From Geobacter sp. (GTDB taxonomy: Bacteria; Desulfobacterota; Desulfuromonadia; Geobacterales; Geobacteraceae): a stretch of DNA of 23,545 nucleotides. The stretch is from positions 19,380 through 42,924 of the forward strand of contig DNRQ01000211.1 in assembly GCA_003499925.1 (NCBI GenBank). The letters run 5' to 3'. Positions 1 to 11,240 of the stretch are shown piece by piece. Under the pieces are notes generated by a model. That model worked only from the letters and a program-made list of their open reading frames with translations. It did no database searches and had not been told where the DNA came from. Positions within the stretch are counted from its first letter, which is position 1; each line of letters begins with the position of its first letter. Position numbers and translations under genes: made by a program.

Positions 1-98
1 CTCCCATCAAGGGAGGGGGAGCGAACAGCGAAAGGGGGAGCGGTTAGGACCGGTTTGCTGGAGATCAGGTGACGACCTCGGGTCCTACTTTACGGCAA

Positions 99-884
99 CT
101 AGCCAAGGAACTTGATCAGCGCCGCGTTGAACTCCTCGGGCTGCTCCATGTTGACCATGTGGCCGGCCTTGTCGATGATCCGGCTTTGGCAGCAGGGGAG
201 CCCCGCCGTCAAGAGCTCGACCGCGTCCGGGGAGGCTGCACGGTCAAGAGCTCCGGCGATGACCAGCGACGGCTGCCGGAAATCCTGGAGCAGGGGGGTG
301 TAATCCTTCCTGTCCCTCATGGCCAAAAGTCCGCCGGCGAGCGCCCTCGGGTTGGTGTCGCGCATCCATGAGGTGACCCTGGCGATCAGATCCGGCCTCT
401 TCTGCATGCTGTCGGGAGCGAAAAGGAGCTCCGCGAAGATCTTGATGATCGGGTTGGCGCCCAGCCGCTCGGCCTCTGCGGCCATGGCGCTCCTGCGGGC
501 GCGCCCCGCCTCGTCGTCTGCCGAGCTCTTGGTCGCGATGAAGCAGGCGGCGCGGACCCGTTGCGGGTAGCGCTCCAGCAGGTTCAGCAGGATGTACCCC
601 CCCATCGACATGCCGCCCACCACGGCCCGCTCGATCTTCAACCCGTCCATCAGCGCGATCAGGTCGTCGGCGAAGCCGTCCATGCTGTAGCCGTCCAGGG
701 GAGCGTCGGTTGCTCCGAAGCCACGTAAGTCCGGAGCGATGACCCGGTACCCCGCCTCGGCAATCGGCAGCAACTGCGGTTGCCACATCTGGCGGTTAAG
801 AGGGAAGCCGTGGATGAGCAGCAGCGCAGGGCCGGTTCCAACGTCGTCGTATGTCATCGATATATCGTTTATGGTCAGTTTCAT
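99..884 (-). CDS. Alpha/beta-fold hydrolase
   Basis: A 261-residue single-domain alpha/beta hydrolase, probably cytoplasmic; its substrate cannot be read from the sequence. The oxyanion-hole motif HGFP is at residues 25-28 and the nucleophile elbow GMSMGG at 91-96 (Ser93). The acid is probably Asp214 in GALDRAASP, and the catalytic His242 lies in AGHMVNMEQPEEF. The length is normal for esterase- or BioH-like members. The frame stays open upstream to 986, but that extension translates a palindromic repeat into low-complexity PPKSPFAKGG-type sequence. I therefore start at the ATG at 884, which has AAGGA nine bases upstream. It is the last gene of the recC-recB-recD row and is separated from recD by the repeat at 909-994. 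Fold assignment is firm; function is only general. Confidence 0.9.
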   Translation of the reverse strand: MKLTINDISMTYDDVGTGPALLLIHGFPLNRQMWQPQLLPIAEAGYRVIAPDLRGFGATDAPLDGYSMDGFADDLIALMDGLKIERAVVGGMSMGGYILLNLLERYPQRVRAACFIATKSSADDEAGRARRSAMAAEAERLGANPIIKIFAELLFAPDSMQKRPDLIARVTSWMRDTNPRALAGGLLAMRDRKDYTPLLQDFRQPSLVIAGALDRAASPDAVELLTAGLPCCQSRIIDKAGHMVNMEQPEEFNAALIKFLG

Positions 885-908
885 AGTAGTAGGTCCTTGC
901 CTTTGAAG

Positions 909-994
909 TCCCCCTTTGGCAAAGGGGGATTTAGGGGGATTTGCTTTCGGTGCCAAGGCAAATCCCCCCCAGCCCCCCTTTGTCAAAGGGGGGA
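909..994. repeat. Intergenic palindromic repeat (CCCCCTTTGNCAAAGGGGG type)
   Basis: Two arms, 909-944 and 959-994, each contain CCCCCTTTG followed by CAAAGGGGG and then a T/G-rich tract. The arms are inverted relative to each other around a short centre, so the whole element can fold into a large imperfect hairpin. Elements of this look are common between genes in Geobacter-like and other genomes. It lies between recD and the hydrolase and explains the false N-terminal extension of the hydrolase frame. Confidence 0.8.
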
Positions 995-1014
995 GAGTGG
1001 AGAGAGCGGGCTGC

Positions 1015-2802
1015 CTAGCTTTTCCAGAGCCGGTCGCGCAGCCCGGATCGTCTCACGATCCGCCGCTGCACGGCGGTATGAAAGAGCTCGGCGTTTCCCA
1101 TGACTTCCACGGACTTTTTGGCCCGGGTGATGGCCGTGTAGAGCAGCTCGCGGGTCAGAAGCGGCGCGTCACGGTCCGGAAGGATCAGCAGCACGCGGTC
1201 GAATTCCGACCCCTGGCTCTTGTGCACGGTCATGGCGAAGGCGCTTTCGTGCTCGGGAAGCCTGAGCGGAAGCACCTTGCGCATGATGCCGGTGCCGGAG
1301 GGGAAGAAGGCGCGCAGGTCGTTGCCCGATTCGGGATCGGGAAGAATCAGCCCGACGTCCCCGTTGAAAAGGCCGACGTTGTAGTCGTTGCAGGTGATCA
1401 TGACGGGCTCTCCGGCGTACCAGCGCCCCTCGGGATTGATCAGCCCCGCCTTTGCCAGACGCTCGCGAACCAGGCGGTTAACGGACTCCACGCCGTAGGG
1501 GCCGCTGCGCATGGCGCACAGTATGCGAAAACGTCCGAATTCGGCGAAGGCCTCCTCGGGGGTGCTCTTTTTCAGGTAGGCGCCGAAGCCCCCCACGATC
1601 CGCCCGGCGAGCGCCTCGCCAAGGCCGGCTGCCGCTGGCGTCTGCGCCATGGAGATATCGGGAAAGCGCTCGTCGTCTAAGGCCGCCAAGGCCGCAGCGC
1701 CGTCTCCCGCGTTCACCAGGGCGCCGACTGTGCCGATTCCGCTGGCGGAGGCGAAACGGTAGCTCTTCCTGAGCAGTACCACGGCGTCTCCCAGCGGCCC
1801 GATCGATTCCTGCACCGGGAGCCGGTCGCCGCCCAGCTCGGCGGCGAGAGCCGCGAAGGGGGCGGAAAAGCCATGGATTCCGCCGGTATTGCAGATGTCG
1901 CCAAGCACCGCGCCTGCTTCCACGGAGGCGAGCTGGTCGCGGTCGCCGAGCAGGATCAGGCGGGTATCGGCCCTGAGGGCGTCGACCAGCTTGGCCATGA
2001 GCGGCAGGGATACCATGGACGCCTCGTCGACGATGACGATGTCGTAGGGGAGCGGATTTTCACCGTTATGGCGGAAGCTGCAGGAGCCCTTCAGGTACCC
2101 CAGCAGCCGGTGCAGGGTGAATACATCTTCCGGAATCAGTGCACGCACCTCATCGGTGCACTGCACGCCGCCCATGATCGACTCCTTGAGCCGTGCGGCG
2201 GCCTTGCCGGTCGGGGCGGCCAGGGCTATCCGGCAGCTCTCTCCCCCCTGCTGCTCCAGAAGCAGGGCCAGCACCTTGACCACGGTGGAGGTCTTGCCGG
2301 TTCCGGGTCCCCCGGAGATGACGCAAAAACGCCTGCTGACCGCGGCAATCGCCGCGACCCGCTGCCAGTCGGTCTCCGCATCCGCTTCACCGGGGAAGAG
2401 GCGCCCGAGCCCCTGTTTCAGCAGTTCCCTGTCGAAGCCGGCGGCTGCGCCCCTTTTCTGGATGGCGTCGGCGAGTTCCTCCTCGTAGCGCCAATAACGG
2501 TGCAGATAGAGCCGGTTGGCGCCGTCCAGGATCAGGGGCCTGAACTCTCCCGGTGCGCCGACCACGGAAAAGGCGCCGAGCCGCTCCACCCAGGCGGCGA
2601 GGTTGTTCTCCACGCCGAGGGCGGCGGCATCGCCATTCTTCAGGGCGCAGGCCAGGTCCAGGCAGACGTCGCCCGCCACCACCCCGCGGCTCAGAAGGGC
2701 TGCGGCCGCCTTCAGGTGCGGGTCTTCGCTTCCCGCCTGCCGGCAGATGAAGGAGGCGAACTGTCTGTCTATTTCATTAAGCTGAACTCCATCAGGAGTC
2801 AT
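1015..2802 (-). CDS. recD: Exodeoxyribonuclease V subunit alpha (RecD helicase)
   Basis: RecD is the 5'-3' superfamily-1B helicase of the RecBCD complex, which resects double-strand breaks for RecA loading. The 595 residues are close to E. coli RecD. Helicase motifs run in order: Walker A GGPGTGKT 164-171, motif Ia APTGKAAARL 196-205, Walker B IVIVDEAS 255-262, motif III LLGDRDQLASVEAG 284-297, motif IV KSYRF 346-350, motif V TVHKSQGSEFDR 525-536 and motif VI YTAITRAKK 555-563. The N-terminal ~150 residues fit the RecB-contacting domain. The ATG at 2802 has AAGGTG seven bases upstream. RecB and RecC lie just upstream on the same strand, so this is RecD proper rather than a stand-alone RecD2. 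Repeats separate it from recB by 186 bp. Confidence 0.96.
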   Translation of the reverse strand: MTPDGVQLNEIDRQFASFICRQAGSEDPHLKAAAALLSRGVVAGDVCLDLACALKNGDAAALGVENNLAAWVERLGAFSVVGAPGEFRPLILDGANRLYLHRYWRYEEELADAIQKRGAAAGFDRELLKQGLGRLFPGEADAETDWQRVAAIAAVSRRFCVISGGPGTGKTSTVVKVLALLLEQQGGESCRIALAAPTGKAAARLKESIMGGVQCTDEVRALIPEDVFTLHRLLGYLKGSCSFRHNGENPLPYDIVIVDEASMVSLPLMAKLVDALRADTRLILLGDRDQLASVEAGAVLGDICNTGGIHGFSAPFAALAAELGGDRLPVQESIGPLGDAVVLLRKSYRFASASGIGTVGALVNAGDGAAALAALDDERFPDISMAQTPAAAGLGEALAGRIVGGFGAYLKKSTPEEAFAEFGRFRILCAMRSGPYGVESVNRLVRERLAKAGLINPEGRWYAGEPVMITCNDYNVGLFNGDVGLILPDPESGNDLRAFFPSGTGIMRKVLPLRLPEHESAFAMTVHKSQGSEFDRVLLILPDRDAPLLTRELLYTAITRAKKSVEVMGNAELFHTAVQRRIVRRSGLRDRLWKS

Positions 2803-2813
2803 GGGTGGTCACC

Positions 2814-2833
2814 TTGTGTCGATTTGTGTCGAT
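2814..2833. repeat. Perfect 10-bp tandem duplication upstream of recD
   Basis: TTGTGTCGAT occurs twice back to back (2814-2823 and 2824-2833), followed by a partial third unit GTGTG. On the minus strand it sits directly upstream of the recD ribosome-binding site. It could be replication slippage or a small regulatory repeat; the sequence does not say which. Confidence 0.6.
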
Positions 2834-2866
2834 GTGTGCCAGGAGGCATATCGCGCAGTCGGAAAC

Positions 2867-2984
2867 GCCCTCACCCCTGCCCCTCTCCCGGAGGGCGAGG
2901 GGTGTAGCTGCAGGCCGGGTTAGCCCGCAGGAATCAACGAGGTGTGGAGAAAGGCGTCGGGTTACGCTGCGCTAACCCGACCTA
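2867..2984. repeat. Two adjacent intergenic repeat elements between recB and recD
   Basis: The first element, about 2867-2902, is a C-rich/G-rich imperfect hairpin of the CCCTCACCCC...CTCCCGGAGGG...GAGGGGT type that is widely scattered in bacterial genomes. The second, about 2909-2984, ends in a perfect 9-bp inverted repeat, GTCGGGTTA (2956-2964) with TAACCCGAC (2973-2981). This is also a sequence type seen dispersed between genes in many proteobacteria. Together they fill most of the 186-bp recB-recD gap and leave little room for a separate promoter. Confidence 0.65.
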
Positions 2985-2988
2985 CTGT

Positions 2989-6234
<3,246 letters not shown>

Positions 6235-6307
6235 TTTTCCTGGTGCGCTGCTTGGGAGATGCGGCGGGGCTAGATGCAGTGTGAGTGTCGGTCAAGACGC
6301 CGCCGGT

Positions 6308-6335
6308 AGTATAGTTGATTGAGTTTTAAAATCAA
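6308..6335 (-). promoter_or_regulatory. Predicted sigma-70 promoter for recB(D)
   Basis: On the minus strand, a -35 box TTGATT (6330-6335) and a -10 box TATACT (6308-6313) are separated by 16 bases. The setting is a locally AT-rich patch inside the 200-bp recC-recB gap, about 75 bp before the recB start codon. The -10 matches consensus at five of six positions. Confidence 0.55.
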
Positions 6336-6434
6336 GAAACTCGGGACGCTGATTCACCTGAAAAGGCTGATAAGGCAAGGCTCTGACCGATCAGATTCGA
6401 TCAGGTAGATCTGCGTCCCATTGATGTCGCCCCG

Positions 6435-9400
6435 CTATTTCCCCTTGCCGCTCTGGTGCCCCAGGAGCGGCTCCCAGACCGCGATCGCCGTGGCGATGAA
6501 ATCCTCGTCCAGGGGCTCCTCGTCTCCGAAACAGCGACGGCAGTGCTGGTCCTTTCCCTCCCCGGGAAAGAACTCGCTGCCGTGCCACTTCCCCCTGGCG
6601 TCGGCAAGCGCCTTCCCCGCCTTTTTCGGGTCCCTCGCCTTCCTGGCGTACTCAAGCGAGCTCTCGGGGAAGAACCTGAGCGGATAACTCATCCCCTCCC
6701 GGTACAGCGCCAGGAGCCGATCCAGCAATTGCCGGCTTCCCTCTATCGGCGGCAGGTTGACGGTGGAGTCGGAGGCGAGGAAGGTGGCGTGACGCGGATA
6801 ACCGTTGGCATCGGCGCAGTTGAGCGCCAGATGCTGGATCCAGAGCCTGAGCAGGTCCTTTGCCTTCAGCTTGGTGTAGCGATAGAGCAGCAGGCGGTCG
6901 GTCCTGAGCGAGCCGATCCTGCCGATGATCCTGCCGCCCGGAAGCTTCAGGTCGACGTCGAGCGGCGGCAGCGGCTCTCCGGCAGCAGCCTCGGCGACCT
7001 TCGCTGCGAACTCGGCGGCCGGCCCGCTCAGGGTGTCGAAAAGCGCGGCGCCGCACTCGCCCGGCGGCAGCTCGCCCCGCCCGCGCGCTACGGCCAAGGG
7101 TGCCGCCAGTTCCTCTCCGCGCAAAAGCGCCGCCACGATCTCCTGCTCCAGCTGATACTTGACCAGTGCCGGCAGGGTGAACGGCTCGCACTCCTCAAGG
7201 GGTTCCACCCCCTGCTCCACCCGGATGCCGAGCCGGCGCCGCAGGAACTCCTTGGCCGGACTGCAGAGAAAGTCGGTCAGCGCCTTGAGGGTCACGGTCT
7301 CCCCTTCGTCCCAGGGCTCAAGAGGCGCAGCCATGAAGGGGAGCGGCTCGCGCTTGGGGGTGAGTTTGGCGAGCGCCCCCCGGTAGTTCTGCTCGGAGTA
7401 GCTGAAAAGCCGCGGATGGCCGCGGAAGTATCTGGAACTGAAGGGCTGCAGCGGGTGGCGCAGCGCCTGGCCGCAGGGGGAGCCGTCGGCCGTCGCAAAG
7501 CTCCTGGCGAGGTAATCGGTGAGCTCGCTCACCAGCACGCTCGGGGGGATCTCGCTGTTGTCCTTGATGCTCTGCCCCAGGTAGCTTATGTGGAGCCGCC
7601 GGCGCGCCGACAGCAGCGCCTCCAGGAACAGGTAGCGGTCTTCATCCCTCTGCGACCTGTCGCCCCGGCGCGGTGACTGCATCATCAGGTCGAACCCCTG
7701 GGGACGGTTCTTGCGCGGAAAGGCGCCGTCGTCCATGCCGATCAGCGCCACCACGGAAAACGGAATGCTCCGCATCGGGAGCATGGCGCAGAAGGTGACC
7801 CCTCCGGTCAGGAAGCCGAAACCGCGCTCCGACTGGCCGAGCCGCTCCTCCAACCAGTAACGCACCACCTCGATCCCTACCTCGCCCGTGAAGCCCCCCT
7901 GCGTGCCGCAGTCGCCAAGCTTTCCCGCAAGTTCGGTCAGCGAGAGGAGTTCGCGTTCGCCGTCCTGGTCGGGGAGGATGAAGTCGGCCAGCAGATTGCG
8001 GATCGCCTCCACCCATTGAGAGGTGCCGCGCGGCCGCGCCAGGTCACGGGTGCCGGCGAAAATCTTCTCGCAAAAGGAGAGGAAGCGCCCCAGCACCAGC
8101 GCCACACCCCCCTCCATCTCATCGAAGGGGAGGATGCCGTTGAAGAAGGAGCGCCCCTCGCCGTTGATGGCGTACCCCAGCAGAAGCCGGTCCAGCCCCG
8201 CCTCCCAGCAGTTCTCCCGGAAGGGGGGGAGTCCCTGCTCGCCGCGCTGCCCGGCATCGATGCCCCACCTGATGTTGGCGGCCCTGAGCCAGTCGCGCAC
8301 GCTCTCCAGATCCTCCCCGGTCATGGCGAAGCGGCGGGCCACCGGTGGGGACTCCAGGATGTCCAGCACGGTGGAGACCCCGTACCTGCCGCCGCAGAGC
8401 CTGAGGATGTCGAGGAGCGCCCGGGCCGCTTCCCCCTCGCTCTTGAGGCTCCGGTCCGCGATGGAGTACGGTATCCGCTCCGCACCGTGTTCCGGTGTGT
8501 CGAACACGGCGGAGATGTAGGGGGCATAGCTCTCGATGTCCGGCGTCATGACCAGCACGTCGCGAGGCGCGAGGCCGGGATCGGCGTCGAAGAGCGAAAG
8601 GAGCGTGTCGTAGAGGAGTTCCACCTCGCGCATCGGCGAGTGGCAGGAGTGCACCTGGACCGAGAGGTCGTCCGCGGAGATCTGGCGCGTCACCTCTGCT
8701 GCATCGCGCAGGTCGAGGATGTCCCCCTGGAGCGCGTGCAGCAGCGAGTCGGCGGGAACCTCAAGGAAGTCGTCCTCTCTTTCGGGATCTCCGCAGCTGT
8801 CGATGATCGATTCGAAGAACTCCCTGCCGAGCTTCCCCCAGGAGGCGAGCAGCGGGTTGCCGGTCTCAAACCATTCCTCCGGTCCCAGGCCCCGTTGCTC
8901 CAGCCTCGCCAGCTCCCTCTGCGAGACGATCTGTCCCCAGTATTGCCGGCACGGGTTCAGCAGGAACAGGTTCACCTCGATGTGCCGGGCGGCCCGGGAG
9001 AGGACCTCCAGGTGGAAGGGGGGGAGGGTCGGTATCCCGATCACCGAGATGCGCGGCTGCTCCTTGAGCGAAGCGCAGCCGACGGCGTCGCGGAACTCGC
9101 TTAGCAGGCGGGCCCGGTGCTTTTGCTGCACACCCGCAGTAAGCGCGCGCCACAGATGCGCCTGCCAATGGTCGTCCCGGCCCGATTCCCAGCCAAGGAG
9201 CAGCTCCGGCCGGAACACCGTGTAGCGGTCGAAGGTCTCCGCGATCCTCTGGGCAAGCTGCATCCTCTTGAGTCCGTCCCGGTCGTCAAGAAGGTAGCCG
9301 GAGATCTCGCCGAAGCAGGGGCTCCCGATCGCCTCCTGCAAAAGGCCCATCAGCCTCCAGGTCATCGCCTCCGGCCTGAAGATCGGTGCCTCCGGGGGGC

Positions 9401-9647
9401 AGTCGGGGAGGACGGCTGCGAAGATGGTCTCGATGATCTTGTTGGGAAAGGGGAATTCGCAGTTGGCCCAGACGCCGATCCGGCCGGCAAGCTCCATGGA
9501 GAGCCAGCGCTGCATCCCCTTGCTCTGGACCGCGATGATTTCCTTGGTAAACGGCGTGAAGGGTGCGGGACGCGGCGCCCGGACCACCCGCTCCAGGTCG
9601 TCCACCAGCCGCTCCATCCGGTTGCTCGTATATATCTTCAGCGGCAT
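6435..9647 (-). CDS. recC: Exodeoxyribonuclease V subunit gamma (RecC)
   Basis: RecC is the scaffold and Chi-recognition subunit of RecBCD, built from degenerate helicase and nuclease domains. The 1070 residues are close to E. coli RecC. Family signatures include VQSKGMQRWLSMEL (40-53) and CEFPFPNK (63-70). The first replaces a Walker A loop, as expected for an inactive helicase fold. Later comes VVALIGMDDGAFPR followed by a relic motif-VI region, ALLSARRRLHISYLG. The frame is open to a TTG at 9677, but I choose the ATG at 9647 because GGAG lies five bases upstream and the family starts with a short strand like MPLKIYTSNRMERL. It is the first gene of the recC-recB-recD row and is divergent from the deacetylase at 10074. 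Confidence 0.95.
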   Translation of the reverse strand: MPLKIYTSNRMERLVDDLERVVRAPRPAPFTPFTKEIIAVQSKGMQRWLSMELAGRIGVWANCEFPFPNKIIETIFAAVLPDCPPEAPIFRPEAMTWRLMGLLQEAIGSPCFGEISGYLLDDRDGLKRMQLAQRIAETFDRYTVFRPELLLGWESGRDDHWQAHLWRALTAGVQQKHRARLLSEFRDAVGCASLKEQPRISVIGIPTLPPFHLEVLSRAARHIEVNLFLLNPCRQYWGQIVSQRELARLEQRGLGPEEWFETGNPLLASWGKLGREFFESIIDSCGDPEREDDFLEVPADSLLHALQGDILDLRDAAEVTRQISADDLSVQVHSCHSPMREVELLYDTLLSLFDADPGLAPRDVLVMTPDIESYAPYISAVFDTPEHGAERIPYSIADRSLKSEGEAARALLDILRLCGGRYGVSTVLDILESPPVARRFAMTGEDLESVRDWLRAANIRWGIDAGQRGEQGLPPFRENCWEAGLDRLLLGYAINGEGRSFFNGILPFDEMEGGVALVLGRFLSFCEKIFAGTRDLARPRGTSQWVEAIRNLLADFILPDQDGERELLSLTELAGKLGDCGTQGGFTGEVGIEVVRYWLEERLGQSERGFGFLTGGVTFCAMLPMRSIPFSVVALIGMDDGAFPRKNRPQGFDLMMQSPRRGDRSQRDEDRYLFLEALLSARRRLHISYLGQSIKDNSEIPPSVLVSELTDYLARSFATADGSPCGQALRHPLQPFSSRYFRGHPRLFSYSEQNYRGALAKLTPKREPLPFMAAPLEPWDEGETVTLKALTDFLCSPAKEFLRRRLGIRVEQGVEPLEECEPFTLPALVKYQLEQEIVAALLRGEELAAPLAVARGRGELPPGECGAALFDTLSGPAAEFAAKVAEAAAGEPLPPLDVDLKLPGGRIIGRIGSLRTDRLLLYRYTKLKAKDLLRLWIQHLALNCADANGYPRHATFLASDSTVNLPPIEGSRQLLDRLLALYREGMSYPLRFFPESSLEYARKARDPKKAGKALADARGKWHGSEFFPGEGKDQHCRRCFGDEEPLDEDFIATAIAVWEPLLGHQSGKGK

Positions 9648-10073
9648 CTCCACTCCATGGTCACAGGCGTCCGGCAAGCTCCGGGTGGGGGGGTGCTCAA
9701 GGTGCCACAGAGTGCGGCTCGCAACGACTGCAAATCCCCTGGCTCCACCTGGCCCGCCGTGCCTGGAAGGGGGCGGACTTTTTCAACGTGGGACTTTCTG
9801 CGATGCCATTGTACTGAAGATCAGCGCTAATGGGATTGCAAAACGCTAGAAACATAACACATCAGGTGAGGGCTGTCTTGGCCAAAAGTGGCAACGCCGG
9901 CACGTTTTCCGCTCCTGACCGGCAGAGGGGAGGGCTGCTTGCAATGTGCCGCCCATTCGTTATATTTTGAGACTGTAATAAGCGCAGGTTAATGTGATCA
10001 AGATTTTAGAGCTTGCGGCGCTGATCAGACAGCGAACCGTTCAACGGACATCCCAGCGTTAGAAGGAGAGGTC
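9648..10073. other. Divergent intergenic region between recC and the deacetylase gene
   Basis: A 426-bp non-coding stretch. The half nearest recC is GC-rich with no convincing promoter that I can identify. The half nearest the plus-strand gene holds a plausible sigma-70 promoter (listed separately) and a leader of about 100 nt. I see no RNA gene or strong repeat here. Confidence 0.6.
9939..9966 (+). promoter_or_regulatory. Predicted promoter for the deacetylase-EEP pair
   Basis: TTGCAA (9939-9944), a 16-base spacer and TATATT (9961-9966) on the plus strand, in an AT-rich patch about 107 bp before the start codon at 10074. The -10 matches consensus at five of six positions and the -35 at four of six. 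Confidence 0.4.
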
Positions 10074-11240
10074 ATGAAACTTATCAGCGAGGAGACAGTT
10101 GCCCGCGTGTACTACCACATCAAGCCTTTTATGTCACGTAGGCTGCAGCTTCTCATCCGTGGGGTGGTGGCCCGGCAAAAAAGGATGCTGTATCGGGCCA
10201 GTTGGCCGATTGATCCCGCGTCCGGCCACCACCCCCCCGGTTTTACCGGCTGGCCGGACGGCAAGCGGTTTGCCGTGGTCCTTACCCACGACGTGGATAC
10301 GGCGCGCGGTGTCGCCAGATGCGAGCAACTGATGGCGCTGGAGCGGGAACTCGGTTTCCGCTCCTCGTTCAACTTCGTGGCCCATGACTACCATCTTCCC
10401 GCGGAGCTGCGCCACAAGCTGGCTCAAGAAGGTTTCGAGGTGGGGTTGCACGGACTGGAGCACAACAGGAAACTGTACCAGTCGGCGAGCACCTTCGCCG
10501 AGCAAGCCGTGGAGATCAACCGCTATCTCAAGGAGTGGGAAATCGTCGGGTTTCGCTCTCCCTGCGTCTATCACAACTTCGAATGGCTCCACGCCTTAAA
10601 CATAGAATACGAGGCTTCCGCCTTCGACACCGACCCGTTCGAACCCCAGTCAGATGCGCTGGGGACCATCTTCCCGGTCCATCAAAGGAGGGTGCCGGGG
10701 AGGGAGTATGTCGTCCTGCCGTACACGCTGCCCCAGGATTTCACCATGTTCATCCTGTTCCGGGAGAGGGACATCTCGATCTGGAAACAAAAACTGCGCT
10801 GGATCGCGGAACAGGGGGGCGTGGCGCTGCTGATCAGCCACCCCGACTACATGAGCTTCGGCGCCCCTCCCGATTTCGATGAATACAGCCCCGGCCTGTA
10901 CCGGGATCTGCTGACCCACATTGAGAGCGAGTACAAGGGGGAATACTGGCACCCCCTCCCCCGGGAACTGGCATCCTTTTGGACCAGCCATGTGACTGAA
11001 AGGGCGGGGGGGAATGCCGGAGCGGCTCTCGGGATACCGGCGGAGAAAGCCGCGGCCGCCTTGGAGCCGGCCGGCACCGGCACTGCCGGGCGGAACGGGG
11101 CTGCGGTCGGTGCTGCGCAGCCGGTGGGTGCATTTGCCCCGTTGCCGACCGCACCCGGTGCCGTTAACGGCCAGGATGTTCGGAAACTTAAGGCAGGCGG
11201 CGCTGACCACGCTCTAGGAGCGCAGGATGATAATGAATGA
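10074..11240 (+). CDS. Polysaccharide deacetylase-like protein
   Basis: A 388-residue protein related to the NodB/polysaccharide deacetylase family, metal-dependent enzymes that remove acetyl groups from cell-surface sugars. The first metal motif is THDVD (71-75). The H-x3-H motif is in GLHGLEHN (124-131; His126 and His130). GFRSPCVYHN (159-168) resembles the third motif, and SHPDY (255-259) supplies the late histidine. It has no signal peptide or membrane segment, so it may act on cytoplasmic precursors or be exported by another route. From about residue 310 the chain is an Ala/Gly/Pro-rich tail of ~75 residues, probably disordered. AAGGAG lies five bases before the ATG. Its stop overlaps the next start as ATGA, so the two are translationally coupled. 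The family is fairly clear; the substrate is unknown. Confidence 0.82.
   Translation: MKLISEETVARVYYHIKPFMSRRLQLLIRGVVARQKRMLYRASWPIDPASGHHPPGFTGWPDGKRFAVVLTHDVDTARGVARCEQLMALERELGFRSSFNFVAHDYHLPAELRHKLAQEGFEVGLHGLEHNRKLYQSASTFAEQAVEINRYLKEWEIVGFRSPCVYHNFEWLHALNIEYEASAFDTDPFEPQSDALGTIFPVHQRRVPGREYVVLPYTLPQDFTMFILFRERDISIWKQKLRWIAEQGGVALLISHPDYMSFGAPPDFDEYSPGLYRDLLTHIESEYKGEYWHPLPRELASFWTSHVTERAGGNAGAALGIPAEKAAAALEPAGTGTAGRNGAAVGAAQPVGAFAPLPTAPGAVNGQDVRKLKAGGADHALGAQDDNE

Noticed and set aside
1873..2907. Plus-strand open frame of 344 codons antisense to recD
   Set aside because: It ends inside a dispersed repeat, has no family motif, and the opposite strand encodes a complete RecD.
6400..6425. 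Hairpin ACC-GATC ... GATC-GGT after the recC stop as a terminator
   Set aside because: The stem is short and bulged and no T-run follows on the minus strand.
6456..9104. Several 300-400-codon plus-strand frames antisense to recC
   Set aside because: Their composition is that of antisense high-GC coding DNA, and RecC is intact on the minus strand.
9648..9677. Longer RecC N-terminus from a TTG at 9677
   Set aside because: The ATG at 9647 has a well-spaced GGAG and gives the usual RecC start; the ten extra residues look unrelated to the family.
9898..9913. Sigma-54-like site CGGCACG-N4-CCGCT upstream of the deacetylase
   Set aside because: The -24 half matches well, but the -12 half lacks the TTGC core, and a better sigma-70 site lies closer to the gene.
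9937..9950. Minus-strand GG-N10-GC match that could be a sigma-54 promoter for recC
   Set aside because: The -12 part reads AAGC rather than TTGC, and the site is about 290 bp from the recC start.
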